NCBI RefSeq assembly: GCF_000426665.1
Contig: NZ_AUFU01000009.1
Coordinates: forward strand, 41,727-105,726
Source: Centipeda artemidis DSM 19719
GTDB lineage: Bacteria; Bacillota; Negativicutes; Selenomonadales; Selenomonadaceae
Direction: 5' to 3'
Length of the DNA: 64,000 nucleotides
This document shows, in pieces, positions 1 to 9,535 of the stretch. Each line of letters opens with the position of its first letter. Position 1 is the stretch's first letter. The translations under genes were made by a program, and so were the position numbers. The notes under the pieces were generated by a model. It ran no database searches. It had not been told where the DNA came from and saw only the letters and a program-made list of their open reading frames with translations.

Positions 1-884
1 GCGCGCTTTTGTGCGTAGGCGCGGCTTGACGCCATGGCGTCGTAGCTGTCGAGGACGGCAAGCACGCGCCCAAATGTCGATATCTGCTCTCCCTGAAGCG
101 CCGACGGATAGCCCGATCCGTCGCTGCGCTCATGGTGCTGAATAATGCCGTTCATCAGGTCACTGCGCCCTGCGAGAGGGCTGCCCTCAACGAGCTTAAA
201 GCTGTCCACGACATGATTCTTCATGAGGTCAAACTCCTCGTCTGTGAGTTTTCCCTTCTTTTCCAAAATTTCATGCGGGATAAACTGTTTTCCTATATCG
301 AGGAAGAGCCCTGCAAGCACAAGATTTTGACGATCAATGCCCGAGAGGTGCATCCATTTTGCCATCAGTCCACCGAGAATGGCGAGATGCACGCAATGGT
401 GAATGTTGTAGTCTCCCTCTTGGTTCATACTGTAAATCATGGAGACGGCAGTCGCCCCCTCCTTGTAAAGGTCGCGCAGGCGCGAACTCGCCATGACAGG
501 CTGAAGGATGTCCATGTTGAGCTTGCCCGTGAGTGCCGCATCCGCAAAGAGTTTTTCCATTTCTCCGTAGACGAATTTATAATCCTCTTCGTATTTGGTG
601 TCCACGAGAGCATCGCGCTCCGGCAGCACCGCAATGTTAAAGAGCGGCTCTTTTTCCTCGGCGGCACGCTCCACCTTTGCCGCCTTTTCCTTCTGCACGG
701 CACTCAGAATACTGTCCTCATCGACATAAACTGACGCAACCTCCTTTTCCTTCAGAAGGTTGATCATCTCACGGTTGAGAACGGTTCCGCCCTCAATGAG
801 AACAACGTCCGTGTCTCCCTCGTAGACCGTACGACCGATCAGCATGTCCGGCAAGAGGCTCCGGACGGCAAACGCTTTTAACAT
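1..884 (-). CDS. HD-GYP-like signalling protein, 5' part only
   Basis: The gene runs off the left edge: 294 codons are visible. An N-terminal segment of about 110 residues precedes an HD-GYP-type helical domain. Family members are cyclic-di-GMP phosphodiesterases. The late motif is present (HHERSDGSGYP, then AVLDSYDAMAS), as is the early helix with paired His (YNIHHCVHLA). The HD dyad itself reads LFLDIGK, so the metal-binding His is replaced by Leu, which argues for a weakened or purely regulatory domain. ATG at 884 follows a GGGAG-type ribosome site. It lies 43 bases upstream of the leuS stop on a divergent-free stretch, so it could be read through from leuS. HD-GYP assignment is firm; catalytic activity is doubtful. 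Confidence 0.8.
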   Translation of the reverse strand, partial: MLKAFAVRSLLPDMLIGRTVYEGDTDVVLIEGGTVLNREMINLLKEKEVASVYVDEDSILSAVQKEKAAKVERAAEEKEPLFNIAVLPERDALVDTKYEEDYKFVYGEMEKLFADAALTGKLNMDILQPVMASSRLRDLYKEGATAVSMIYSMNQEGDYNIHHCVHLAILGGLMAKWMHLSGIDRQNLVLAGLFLDIGKQFIPHEILEKKGKLTDEEFDLMKNHVVDSFKLVEGSPLAGRSDLMNGIIQHHERSDGSGYPSALQGEQISTFGRVLAVLDSYDAMASSRAYAQKR

Positions 885-927
885 AATGGCTTTCTCTCCC
901 TTTTCCTGTTGTGTAAAATTCCCCGAT

Positions 928-3399
928 TTATTTTACAACGATGTTCACGAGCTTCTTCGGCACGCAGATGACCTTTACGACGGTCTTTCCCGCGGTCAGT
1001 TCCTTTGCCCGCGGCAACTCCACGACGATCCGCTCCATCGATTCCCTGTCAAGATCGGCGGCGATCTTCACGCGGTCGCGCACTTTCCCGTTGATTTGGA
1101 GAACAACTTCGATCTCATCCTGTACCAACGCTCCTTCGTCATACTGCGGCCACGACTGCGCGTGAACGTTCCCTATAAAGAGCCGCGACCAAAGTTCCGC
1201 CGTAATATGCGGTGCAAAGGGTGCGAGCATACGCACAAGTGCAGAGGCCGCTTCCCGTGCCAGTCCCGGATGCAGCGCACGGTCTTGGAAGGCATAAAAT
1301 GCATTGACCAGCTCCATAACGGAGGAGATCGCCGTGTTGAACATGAATCGGTCGCGTACATCCTCCGTGACCTTCTTCACGGTACTGTGGAGTACACGGC
1401 GCAGCTCCGTCTCCTCGGTACTAAGGGCGTCGGTATCATAGGCATCGGATGCCGATCGGATCGTCTCCTCAAACTGCCCCAGGATACGCCATACGCGGCT
1501 GAGGAAGCGGAACGCCCCCTCGACGCCCTGATCGCTCCAGTCGAGGTCACGCTCGACGGGCGCGGCGAAGAGGATGAAGAGTCGCGCCGTATCTGCGCCG
1601 TAGCGATCAATGATCTCTTCAGGCGAGACGACGTTGCCGAGCGACTTGGACATCTTCGCGCCATCCTTAATAACCATGCCCTGCGTCAGGAGGTTCGTGA
1701 ACGGCTCGTCGAAGTCGAGCATCTCCGCGTCGCGCAGCACCTTTGTAAAGAAGCGTGCATAGAGGAGATGCAGAATCGCGTGCTCAATGCCGCCGATGTA
1801 CTGATCGACCGGCGCCCAGTAGTTCACGGCATCGCGGTCAAACGGACGCTCCGCATTGTGCGGGTCAGCGTAGCGGAAGTAATACCACGACGAGCAGATG
1901 AACGTATCCATCGTATCCGTCTCGCGCGTCGCATCGCTGCCGCATTTGGGGCATTTGCAGTGCAGGAAGCTCTCGCTGCTCGAGAGCGGCGACACCGCTC
2001 CCTGTGCGAACGAGACGTCTTCGGGCAGCCGCACAGGAAGTTCGTTCTCGGGGACGAGTACCTCTCCGCACTGCGGACAGTTCACAATCGGAATTGGCGC
2101 CCCCCAGTATCGCTGACGCGAGATCAGCCAATCGCGCAGGCGATAGTTGACGCGGCGTTTCCCGAAGCCGCGTTCCTCCGCCTCGTCCATGATCGCCGAC
2201 ATTGCCGCGTGCATCTCCATCCCCGTGAACCTGCCGGAGTTCACGAGCACGCCGTCCTTTTCGACGTATGCCTCTGTCATCTCGTCAATGTTCAGCGCGC
2301 GATCCTTTGGCTGCAAGGTAAGAATCTTTCGGATGCCGTACTTTGTCGCGAACATCCAATCGCGCTGATCGCCCGACGGTACGCCCATGACGGCACCTGT
2401 GCCGTACTCGAAGAGGACGTAGTTCGTGATCCAGATCTCAACCTGCTCGCCGTTGAACGGATTTGTGCAGTAAACGCCGGTGAAGATCCCCTCCTTCTCC
2501 GACTCGCTCGAGGCGCGCTCGATGTCCGACTGTCTGCGCACGCGCGTGCAGAATGCGCGAATCTCGTCCGCCTTTGGATTGCCCTCACAGATCTTCTCCA
2601 CAAGCGGATGCTCCGGCGCGAGCGCAAGGAACGTAATGCCGAACGCCGTATCGGGGCGTGTCGTATAAACGGGAATCTCCGTATCAAGGGCGGGGGCAGG
2701 CAGTTGGAATTCCAGTCCCTCGCTGCGCCCGATCCAGTTCTCCTGCATTGTCTTGACGCGCTCCGGCCATCCCGGCAGCTTGTCAAGGTCGGCAAGCAGC
2801 TCGTCCGCGTAGTCCGTGATCTTAAAGAACCACTGTGCGAGATTTTTCTTCTGCACCTCGGACTTGCAGCGCCAGCACTTCCCATCTTCTACCTGCTCGT
2901 TCGCGAGCACCGTGCCGCAGGTATCGCACCAGTTGACCGACGCTTCCTTCTTATAGGCGAGTCCTTTTTTATAAAAGAGTTCAAAAATCCACTGCGTCCA
3001 ACGATAGTAATCCTCACGACAGGTCACGACCTCGCGGTCCCAATCGTAGGAGAGCCCCATCGCGCGCTGCTGGCGCTTCATATTCTCGATGTTTGCATAT
3101 GTCCACGCGGCGGGATGTACATTGTTCTTGATCGCCGCGTTCTCCGCCGGCATCCCAAAGGAGTCAAACCCCATCGGATGCAGCACATTATAGCCCTCCA
3201 TCGTACGGAACCGCGCCACAACGTCCCCGATCGAGTAATTCCGGACATGCCCCATATGGAGGTTGCCCGAAGGATACGGAAACATCTCGAGCACATAGTA
3301 TTTCGGTTTTTCGGGATCCTGCTGCGTCCGACAGCTATGCTCCTTGTCCCATATCTCCTGCCATTTTGCCTCGATCTCCTGTGGCCGGTATCTCTCCAC
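928..3399 (-). CDS. leuS: Leucyl-tRNA synthetase
   Basis: Class Ia synthetase charging tRNA-Leu in the cytoplasm, 823 residues. Visible are the HIGH signature as HMGH in [15 protein letters not shown], the KMSKS loop as [10 protein letters not shown], two Cys-pair zinc sites (CDTCG...CWRC and CPQCG...CPKCG) and a CP1 editing insert with TTRPDTAFG. The open frame extends 28 codons further upstream, but GTG at 3399 is preceded at 8 bases by GGGAGGAG and gives the usual start of the family ([13 protein letters not shown]), so it is preferred over the upstream GTG at 3483 or ATG at 3468. A perfect 10-bp hairpin lies just before the ribosome site. Very long open frames on the opposite strand are shadows. 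Confidence 0.97.
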   Translation of the reverse strand: MERYRPQEIEAKWQEIWDKEHSCRTQQDPEKPKYYVLEMFPYPSGNLHMGHVRNYSIGDVVARFRTMEGYNVLHPMGFDSFGMPAENAAIKNNVHPAAWTYANIENMKRQQRAMGLSYDWDREVVTCREDYYRWTQWIFELFYKKGLAYKKEASVNWCDTCGTVLANEQVEDGKCWRCKSEVQKKNLAQWFFKITDYADELLADLDKLPGWPERVKTMQENWIGRSEGLEFQLPAPALDTEIPVYTTRPDTAFGITFLALAPEHPLVEKICEGNPKADEIRAFCTRVRRQSDIERASSESEKEGIFTGVYCTNPFNGEQVEIWITNYVLFEYGTGAVMGVPSGDQRDWMFATKYGIRKILTLQPKDRALNIDEMTEAYVEKDGVLVNSGRFTGMEMHAAMSAIMDEAEERGFGKRRVNYRLRDWLISRQRYWGAPIPIVNCPQCGEVLVPENELPVRLPEDVSFAQGAVSPLSSSESFLHCKCPKCGSDATRETDTMDTFICSSWYYFRYADPHNAERPFDRDAVNYWAPVDQYIGGIEHAILHLLYARFFTKVLRDAEMLDFDEPFTNLLTQGMVIKDGAKMSKSLGNVVSPEEIIDRYGADTARLFILFAAPVERDLDWSDQGVEGAFRFLSRVWRILGQFEETIRSASDAYDTDALSTEETELRRVLHSTVKKVTEDVRDRFMFNTAISSVMELVNAFYAFQDRALHPGLAREAASALVRMLAPFAPHITAELWSRLFIGNVHAQSWPQYDEGALVQDEIEVVLQINGKVRDRVKIAADLDRESMERIVVELPRAKELTAGKTVVKVICVPKKLVNIVVK

Positions 3400-3432
3400 G
3401 TTCCTCTTGCTCCTCCCAAAATACAATGGCAA

Positions 3433-3465
3433 AACTGCGTTCCTCACAAGAAATTGAACGCAGTT
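3433..3465 (-). promoter_or_regulatory. Leader hairpin before leuS
   Basis: Perfect 10-bp inverted repeat (AACTGCGTTC against GAACGCAGTT, 13-base loop) sits 34 bases ahead of the leuS GTG, between the probable promoter and the ribosome site. A short T-rich stretch follows on the transcribed strand. It could be an attenuator or a remnant of amino-acid-responsive control. I do not see a full T-box, so the role is open. Confidence 0.45.
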
Positions 3466-3627
3466 CATAGTCTTCTTAGTCACATATATAGATATAATGT
3501 ATTATACCTTAAAGCAAGGGAAAGCGTCAATCACTATTCCAATTCCACAGTAAAAATAATTAGGACTTTTTTCTTATATTTCACTATGCATACATGTTAT
3601 GGCGGCGGTGCATCTCATGTATTTTTA

Positions 3628-3636
3628 TGTTATAAT
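3628..3636 (+). promoter_or_regulatory. Extended -10 promoter of the TSUP gene
   Basis: TGTTATAAT is a perfect extended -10 element, 40 bases before the TTG start of the exporter gene. No good -35 hexamer is seen at 17 bp, as is usual for extended -10 promoters. Confidence 0.55.
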
Positions 3637-3675
3637 ATGCGAAATAATCCGATGCATCCAAAGGGGGATTTTCGC

Positions 3676-4428
3676 TTGGACACATATCTTTCAGGCGTCG
3701 CTGCGCACACAGGTCCCGCACTCGCTGTTTTCTGCGCGGCATTCATTCAGTCCATCACGGGATTTGGTCTCGTCATCATCGCCGCCCCCCTGCTCATGTT
3801 CTTTTACGAGCCAAAGCTCACTGTCCCCATCATGCTGCTCATCGCGTGCAGCAGCAACTCGGTGCAGGGTTTTCTCATGCGGCGGCAGGCAAACTATCCG
3901 CTCATCGGAACGCTCTATCTCGGTATGCTGCTCGGTCAGCCCTTCGGTTTTTTCTTCTTCACATATATCTCCAACGACGCACTCAAGGTATTCATCAACG
4001 TTGTTGTTCTGCTGACGCTGCTCCTCATGCATGTTTCGCATCGGCGCATCCCCCAGTGCCGCCGCAACACGATCATCACGGGAATGCTCTCGGGGTTCAC
4101 CGCCATCACGACGGGGATGGGAGGTCTTCCCTTTCTTATCTATCTCGCGTATACGGAGATGCCCGCCGACGTCTTTCGCGCCACCTGCTTCATCTACTTT
4201 TTCCTCGGCAACGCGACTTCGCTTGTCAGCTATCTCGTCGGCGGCTACCCGCTCACGGATGCGTTCAATCAGTTTCTCTATCTCCTGCCTGCGCTCGTCA
4301 CCGGCATCATCGCCGGACATTTCTCCATGCGCTATATCCCCGCATCTTTCTTCCGTAAATTTATCTTCGTCATCCTCTACATCGCTTCGATCTACACGAT
4401 TATCTCAATCGTGGGGAAATCACTTTGA
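3676..4428 (+). CDS. TauE/SafE (TSUP) family membrane exporter
   Basis: 250-residue integral membrane protein with about seven to eight hydrophobic segments. The family fingerprint is seen in both halves: an N-terminal GFGLVIIAAPLL-type helix following SITG, and a second-half TTGMGGLPFLIYLA. TSUP proteins move sulfite, sulfonates or other small organic anions; the substrate cannot be read from sequence. Start chosen as TTG at 3676 because AAAGGGGGA lies 7 bases upstream; an ATG at 3638 sits inside the -10 element and has no ribosome site. It is monocistronic and ends at a strong bidirectional terminator shared with the convergent FIST gene. Confidence 0.85.
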   Translation: MDTYLSGVAAHTGPALAVFCAAFIQSITGFGLVIIAAPLLMFFYEPKLTVPIMLLIACSSNSVQGFLMRRQANYPLIGTLYLGMLLGQPFGFFFFTYISNDALKVFINVVVLLTLLLMHVSHRRIPQCRRNTIITGMLSGFTAITTGMGGLPFLIYLAYTEMPADVFRATCFIYFFLGNATSLVSYLVGGYPLTDAFNQFLYLLPALVTGIIAGHFSMRYIPASFFRKFIFVILYIASIYTIISIVGKSL

Positions 4429-4430
4429 TG

Positions 4431-4469
4431 CCATAAAAAAACGCGGTCAATTGACCGCATTTTTTATGG
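4431..4469. terminator. Bidirectional terminator
   Basis: GCGGTCAATTGACCGC stem extended by A-run and T-run arms, placed between the convergent TSUP gene and the FIST/MCP gene. T-tracts are present on both strands. Confidence 0.85.
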
Positions 4470-4478
4470 ATACGTTTC

Positions 4479-6587
4479 TCAGCGAATCGAACGAAGAACC
4501 GCTTCCAATTCATCAAAGCGCCGCCCCAGGCTCTCTCCGAGCTCTGCCGCTTTTTCGATGGACGCGCCGGAACTTTGAACTGCACTCAGCGCACCGTCGA
4601 GATTCCGACGCAGGGTCTCGATCTGTCCGTCAAAGCCGTGTTCAAAGTTCTCAACCTTCTCCTCAAACTCCTGATTCGTCGCAAGCATTTTGTCAATCTC
4701 CTGCACATCGCGCAGGAGCTGCGTAATCGCCTCATCGGAAGCCTCCAGGCGTTCGCGCGTATTCTCGGAGAGCTTTCGTACCTCTCCTGCCACAACGGCA
4801 AACCCGCGTCCCGCCTCGCCCGCACGAGCGGCTTCGATCGCGGCGTTGAGCGCAAGGAGATTGATCTGTGCCGAGATCTCCGTAATCATCTGCATAACCT
4901 GTTCGATTTTTTTTGTACTCTCTGTGAGGGTCTGCAGCTTTGGTGTGATCTCAGCGTTGCGGTCAAGGAGTTCTTTGGTCATATCCCCTTGCCCGCCAAG
5001 ACTGCTGCCCAGAGTCCCCACAAGTTCCGAAACATTTCCGGCGCTCTCGGAGACACGCGTCATCGTCTCCGCCAACCCGGCCATTTGGCTCCGATAGGAC
5101 GCGAACTCACCAATGATGCCGTCCTTCAAATCGCCGATAATCTGCATGTGGGTGATTTCACGCGTGAGGAACGACTTTTGACAGTCTGCATAGATCGTCG
5201 GGAAATGATCCAGATAGTTGTCTTCAAATTTTTCGCCGGACATCCGATAAAAGAAAATTGCCGTCAACGTCTCGTTGAGATGCACCCCCGAGATTTCGCC
5301 AAGTGCAGAATACCCTGCCACAGGAATGCCCGCGAAGAGATCTGCGCCCGCCAGTTCGGCCGAAAAAACAAGCCGCCGCGATACACAGTCGTTGAGCACT
5401 GCACCGATCGGCGTCGGTTTCCCCTTTGCGAACGCACGATAATCCGCTTTGAGCGTTTCGATGAGCTTGGTTCGACGCACCAAACGAATTTCTTCACCTG
5501 CCGTGATATCGCAGTAAAGACGCAGGCTCTTAGTCTTCTCATCGATGCTGTGCAATGCCCGGATACAAAGCTCACGTCCGATACGTGTTGCAAAATTATA
5601 GCCTGCCATAGCATCTATAAGCCCGGAGATGTCGGAAACATGCAGCTCTTTCATCAACACATCGGCAAAGGACACCGGATGTCCGTCGGTATCGGCAACA
5701 GTATCCACAGTGCGGAATGTCGAATCCGATCCGATAACGGTCCATTTCTTCCCCGTGTCCTCTACCGCCTGTGTCTTAAAGATTGCATAGCGGTAACCTT
5801 CGGCAAGCTTGACAACAAGAACGGCCGCATGGTTCTCAAGAACCTTTTTCCCATCGTAGATGTAGGTATGCGAGAAATCCAGCGCACCGCCCGCACTGCC
5901 GCCAATGTAGGGGCAAGGCAAGATTCCTGCGTCATAGATCCCCTTGAGCACGAAGGACTCGCACGAACTCACTCCGTCGACATAAACAAAGGCGAACGTA
6001 TCGTCAAACCGTACGGGAAACGGAATACTCTCGTGGCGCAGATCTTCACGTATGCGCCGGGTACGCTCTGCCGGTGTTAGCTCGGATACGCCCCGCCGCA
6101 TGTCGTCGTTATGCAGAGAGAGCGTCAGCATATGTGACTGCACGATCATCCGCTGAGAGAACGCCTGCAGCAGGATCTTTGCACGCCCTTCCTTCGCATC
6201 TAAGTAATAGGACCGCGAGCCCTGTTCATAGGCAAGCTCCCCGCAGGTCGTCATGAGAAGGATCTTCACATTGGGCGGTGAAGCTGCGGATACGGCACGT
6301 GAGACGTCTTCCATTGAAAGATCCGCCGAAACGAATCCCAAAACAACGGCAGGTCCGCCCGGCAAGTCATATAGTTCCCGCAGCCGCTCCGCCGTCAGCT
6401 CCGCGCGCGAAAGATACGCTGTCTTGATGTCTGCGCCGACGACCGACGCCCCGAGGCTCTCAAAGGGTACGTGTGCTTTGGCAGGCGCATCTTTGGGCGT
6501 ATCCCCGGACGTCAGCGGCTTTGCCTTAATCCGATCCGCGAGAGATACTTCCGACTCCTCTTTTTTCTTCCCCAAAAAACCGAACAT
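4479..6587 (-). CDS. Soluble FIST-domain methyl-accepting chemotaxis protein
   Basis: 702 residues with no transmembrane segment, so a cytoplasmic receptor. Residues about 55-270 match a FIST N domain (region around [10 protein letters not shown]) and about 270-415 a FIST C domain, a sensory module thought to bind small ligands such as amino acids. Residues about 500-700 form a coiled-coil methyl-accepting signalling domain with the near-invariant tip [17 protein letters not shown] followed by [14 protein letters not shown], the contact site for CheW/CheA. ATG at 6587 has GGAGG 8 bases upstream. The 8-kb surroundings hold no che genes. It probably signals from inside the cell to a chemotaxis system encoded elsewhere. 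Confidence 0.9.
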   Translation of the reverse strand: MFGFLGKKKEESEVSLADRIKAKPLTSGDTPKDAPAKAHVPFESLGASVVGADIKTAYLSRAELTAERLRELYDLPGGPAVVLGFVSADLSMEDVSRAVSAASPPNVKILLMTTCGELAYEQGSRSYYLDAKEGRAKILLQAFSQRMIVQSHMLTLSLHNDDMRRGVSELTPAERTRRIREDLRHESIPFPVRFDDTFAFVYVDGVSSCESFVLKGIYDAGILPCPYIGGSAGGALDFSHTYIYDGKKVLENHAAVLVVKLAEGYRYAIFKTQAVEDTGKKWTVIGSDSTFRTVDTVADTDGHPVSFADVLMKELHVSDISGLIDAMAGYNFATRIGRELCIRALHSIDEKTKSLRLYCDITAGEEIRLVRRTKLIETLKADYRAFAKGKPTPIGAVLNDCVSRRLVFSAELAGADLFAGIPVAGYSALGEISGVHLNETLTAIFFYRMSGEKFEDNYLDHFPTIYADCQKSFLTREITHMQIIGDLKDGIIGEFASYRSQMAGLAETMTRVSESAGNVSELVGTLGSSLGGQGDMTKELLDRNAEITPKLQTLTESTKKIEQVMQMITEISAQINLLALNAAIEAARAGEAGRGFAVVAGEVRKLSENTRERLEASDEAITQLLRDVQEIDKMLATNQEFEEKVENFEHGFDGQIETLRRNLDGALSAVQSSGASIEKAAELGESLGRRFDELEAVLRSIR

Positions 6588-6628
6588 ATTTACTTCCTCC
6601 CTCTCTCTGTTTTCCTCATTATATCACG

Positions 6629-8008
6629 TCAGCGCGTGCGGTGCAAAACGCGATAGACGAGCATCGGTACGATGAGCATCGGTACGCCAAGATAGAGTGC
6701 GGCACGCAGCTCGGGCGTAAAGATCATGAACACGAGACAGAGCACCTGCGCCCAAATGCCGAAGAGCGTCACATAGGGGAACAGCGGCATACGGTAGCGC
6801 AGCAATGAGACCTCTCCCCGTGCCTCGAGTGTGCGCCGCCGCCGATATTGGCTCCAGCAGATCGAGATCCACGCCGCCGCCCCCGAGAATCCGGAGAGCG
6901 CGAGCAGATAAGTGTAAAGTGCAGCATGGGGGTTCGCTGCATAGATGCCGATGACCACCCAGCAAAAGGCGATGGATGCATAAATTGCACGCGAAGGAAT
7001 TCCCTTCCCGTTCAGCCCGCCAAGTATCCGCGGTGCCATCCCCATCGTCGCGAGGGCGTGAACCGTGCGCGCCGCACCGTATAGTCCCGAGTTCGAGCAC
7101 GAGATCGCCGCCGTCAGCACAACGAGAGAGAAGAATGCCGCAAGCTGCGAAAATCCGTGCGCTTCGAGCGCTGCCGCAAACACACTCTCCGTGAGCGTTG
7201 CCCGATCCCACGGCAAAATGGAGATGAGCAGCGTGATGGGAACGATGTAGAGTGCGATGATGCGCCACGTCACATTGCGCACTGCAAACGGAATGCTGCG
7301 TGCGGGATCCGCCGTCTCCCCCGCTGCAAGCCCGATGATCTCCGCCCCCTGGAAGTTGACAAGGATAATGACCATCGTGAGCGCGATGCTCCAATATCCA
7401 TGCGGGGCAAAGCCCCCGCTGCCGAGGAGGATGCGCGTGCCGATAAAGCCCTCCTCCCCGATGAGTCCGAGACAAATGAGGAGCGCAACGATACTAAATG
7501 CCACGAGCGCAAGAATCTTACAGAGCGAGAGCCAAAACTCGCTCTCCCCAAATTTATCCACACGGAACAGATTAATGACTGTCACGATGAGTCCGAAGAA
7601 CACCGCCCACCAAATTGTCCCGACCTCGGGCAGGAATGAGTTCATGATGATGCCCGCCGCGATCATCTCTGAGGGGACATAGGAGACCCACGTCACCCAG
7701 TACGACCACCCGACGCCGCACGCCCACGCCGCCGAAATATTTTCCCGCGCATAGACAACAAACGAACCGGACAGCGGTTTCTCTACCGCGAGTTCCGCGA
7801 GACAGAGCATAACCGCGAGGACGATGAGACCGCCGAGCAGATACGAGATCACGGATGCAGGTCCCGCCTGCTCGATCACATAGCCCGTACCGAGAAAATA
7901 TCCGCTCCCGATGACGCCGCCGATGGAGATGAGCTGAAGATGCCGATGCTTCAGCTTACGCTGCATGGTCGATTCGCTCATTGCCTTGATAACACAACCT
8001 TTCTTCAC
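6629..8008 (-). CDS. Amino-acid permease, APC superfamily (AAT type)
   Basis: 459 residues, about 12 membrane segments. The first segments carry the APC hallmark ISIGGVIGSGYFLGTG and GPASVISYLLGG, close to the GabP/AnsP/LysP-type amino-acid transporters of the inner membrane. The substrate is not determinable. The start is uncertain: GTG at 8008 has AAGGA 12 bases upstream, while ATG codons at 7981 and 7966 would give the more usual N terminus (MSESTMQRKLKHRHLQL). It lies 40 bases upstream of the FIST/MCP gene on the same strand, so the two may be cotranscribed, an attractive link between amino-acid uptake and sensing, but this is inference. Confidence 0.88.
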   Translation of the reverse strand: MKKGCVIKAMSESTMQRKLKHRHLQLISIGGVIGSGYFLGTGYVIEQAGPASVISYLLGGLIVLAVMLCLAELAVEKPLSGSFVVYARENISAAWACGVGWSYWVTWVSYVPSEMIAAGIIMNSFLPEVGTIWWAVFFGLIVTVINLFRVDKFGESEFWLSLCKILALVAFSIVALLICLGLIGEEGFIGTRILLGSGGFAPHGYWSIALTMVIILVNFQGAEIIGLAAGETADPARSIPFAVRNVTWRIIALYIVPITLLISILPWDRATLTESVFAAALEAHGFSQLAAFFSLVVLTAAISCSNSGLYGAARTVHALATMGMAPRILGGLNGKGIPSRAIYASIAFCWVVIGIYAANPHAALYTYLLALSGFSGAAAWISICWSQYRRRRTLEARGEVSLLRYRMPLFPYVTLFGIWAQVLCLVFMIFTPELRAALYLGVPMLIVPMLVYRVLHRTR

Positions 8009-8076
8009 ATTTGAACACAGTCCTTAAAAAACCGCTTTCATCATACTACAAGACCGCGGCGATTACTATCATTTAT

Positions 8077-8105
8077 TTGACAAAAACGTAAATTTTTATT
8101 ATGAT
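8077..8105 (+). promoter_or_regulatory. Sigma70-type promoter of the secreted-protein gene
   Basis: TTGACA at 8077-8082 and TATGAT at 8100-8105 with a 17-bp spacer, 34 bases before ATG 8139. Confidence 0.75.
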
Positions 8106-8138
8106 TTGATTATCCATAGTTAAGGAGGCCGTTACATT

Positions 8139-8765
8139 ATGAAATTTAGAGCCTTATTGCTTGCGCTCGCCCTCGTTTTCGGCACTGCGGGAATTTCCTC
8201 TGCTGCCGTCACCGACCACCGCGAGACTGCGGTAAACCTCTCCGTCGCCTATCCCGTGCTCAGTCTTGACGACACGGCTGCCGCAGATCGCATCAACGCC
8301 GACATCCGGGCGTTCGCGGAAAGCTACCGCGCACAGTTTGAAAGCGGCGCATTCTACCGCGGTGAGCTCGGCTATCGCGTCCACCTCGACGACGACAATT
8401 TCCTCTCCGTGACGTTTTCCGACCTGCGCTATGCCCTGCGCGAGAACACGCCCGTGCGCCGCGACTACGGCTTCGTCTATTACAAAAAGACGGGGCAGAG
8501 GCTTCCGCTTGCGTTCTTCGTGCATGTCACACCGTCTGATCTCGACGGCGAAGCGGTCAGCGGACACCTCTACAACGAACAGGGCCGCAACACCCCCATC
8601 CGACCGGAAAAATCCGTCCAAGAGGTTCCCGTCAACTACTTCCTCGGCGGGCGCGGCTTCGTCTGCCCCATTTTCCAAGCAGGCGAGCTCACAGCGAGCA
8701 CAGGGCCGACCTACATTCTGCTCGACGCCTCCATCGTCGACTACTTCAACCGTAAAAACAAATGA
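8139..8765 (+). CDS. Secreted DUF3298-like protein
   Basis: 208 residues with a clear Sec signal peptide (MKFRALLLALALVFG..., cleavage expected after SSA at about residue 22). The remainder resembles the RsiV/PdaC-type DUF3298 fold: a central stretch on DLRYALRENTPVRRDYGFVY and a C-terminal FQAGELTASTGPTYILLD. Homologues are periplasmic or extracytoplasmic and of unknown or polysaccharide-related role. AAGGAGG lies 10 bases before ATG. The last codons overlap the start of the YigZ gene by ATGA, so the two are translationally coupled. Confidence 0.65.
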   Translation: MKFRALLLALALVFGTAGISSAAVTDHRETAVNLSVAYPVLSLDDTAAADRINADIRAFAESYRAQFESGAFYRGELGYRVHLDDDNFLSVTFSDLRYALRENTPVRRDYGFVYYKKTGQRLPLAFFVHVTPSDLDGEAVSGHLYNEQGRNTPIRPEKSVQEVPVNYFLGGRGFVCPIFQAGELTASTGPTYILLDASIVDYFNRKNK

Positions 8766-9421
8766 CCATTGCGTCCTATATCACCGTTAAGACAGGGGAG
8801 ACGCCGATCGCAGGCGTCTCCCCTGTTATATATGAAATTGAGCGCTCTCGCTTCCTCTCCTATGTTCGTCACGCCGAGGAGGAGAGCGATGTTCGCGTTT
8901 GGCTCGAGGAGATTCGAAAGAAGCATTTTGATGCTCGCCACATGCCATATGCCTTTGTCTGCGGTGCATCCGCCGAGAAGCAGCGTTCGAGCGATGACGG
9001 CGAGCCCGGCGGTACGGCGGGCAGCCCCATCCTCGAGGTGATCAAGGCGCGCGGCATCAGGGATGCAGCCGTCGCCGTCGTCCGCTACTTCGGCGGCATC
9101 AAGCTCGGCGCGGGCGGTCTCATCCGCGCTTACGCACACGCGGCGGGACTCGGCCTCGATGCCGCAGAAAAAGTCCGCATGACGCCCCTGCGCACCGTAC
9201 GACTGCATATCGGCTACGATCTCCTCGCCCCCATTGAGCGCTATATCCGCGACGCCGCACTCCACACGGGCGAAACCGTCTATACGGACGAGGCAACGCT
9301 GACGCTCCTCCTCCCCCCGGAGGACTGCGACGCACATATACGCGCGCTGACCGACCGCACGGCGGGGCGCGCCGTTTTCGACCGGGGCGACACTGATTTT
9401 GTTGCCGTTCCGCTTCCATAG
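8762..9421 (+). CDS. yigZ: YigZ/IMPACT family protein
   Basis: 219 residues. The IMPACT N domain shows HMPYAFVCG, the SDDGEPGGTAGSPIL signature and VRYFGGIKLGAGGLIRAY, followed by a C-terminal ferredoxin-like DUF1949 domain. The family is conserved and linked to translation or ribosome-associated stress control in eukaryotes; the bacterial role is unclear. ATG overlaps the stop of the preceding gene (ATGA). Unusually, codons 11-22 form a perfect 14-bp hairpin that looks like a terminator (see separate entry); they encode a short insertion (about GETPIAGVSPV) before the conserved IERSRFLSYV. Confidence 0.92.
   Translation: MTIASYITVKTGETPIAGVSPVIYEIERSRFLSYVRHAEEESDVRVWLEEIRKKHFDARHMPYAFVCGASAEKQRSSDDGEPGGTAGSPILEVIKARGIRDAAVAVVRYFGGIKLGAGGLIRAYAHAAGLGLDAAEKVRMTPLRTVRLHIGYDLLAPIERYIRDAALHTGETVYTDEATLTLLLPPEDCDAHIRALTDRTAGRAVFDRGDTDFVAVPLP
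8792..8826 (+). terminator. Terminator-like hairpin inside the yigZ coding start
   Basis: Perfect 14-bp inverted repeat (ACAGGGGAGACGCC paired with GGCGTCTCCCCTGT, 7-base loop), 27 bases after the upstream stop codon. The downstream sequence is TATATATG rather than a T-run, so termination would be weak. It may attenuate yigZ relative to the secreted-protein gene. Confidence 0.5.
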
Positions 9422-9462
9422 CACCCGTATTTTTCCATAGAGAAAAACTTTCAAAATCATAG

Positions 9463-9491
9463 TTCACCCATCTTCAACTCTATGCTATAAT
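9463..9491 (+). promoter_or_regulatory. Probable promoter of the ThrE-type exporter
   Basis: TATAAT at 9486-9491 with a -35-like TTCACC at 9463-9468, spacer 17 bp; 45 bases before ATG 9536. Confidence 0.55.
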
Positions 9492-9535
9492 GTGTAAAAG
9501 TTGTAATTAGATGAGAAAGGCACACGGTAGGTTCT

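Noticed and set aside
844..3660. Very long rightward open frame opposite leuS
   Set aside because: It mirrors the codon pattern of leuS on the other strand; only the part after 3676 encodes a real protein (the TSUP exporter).
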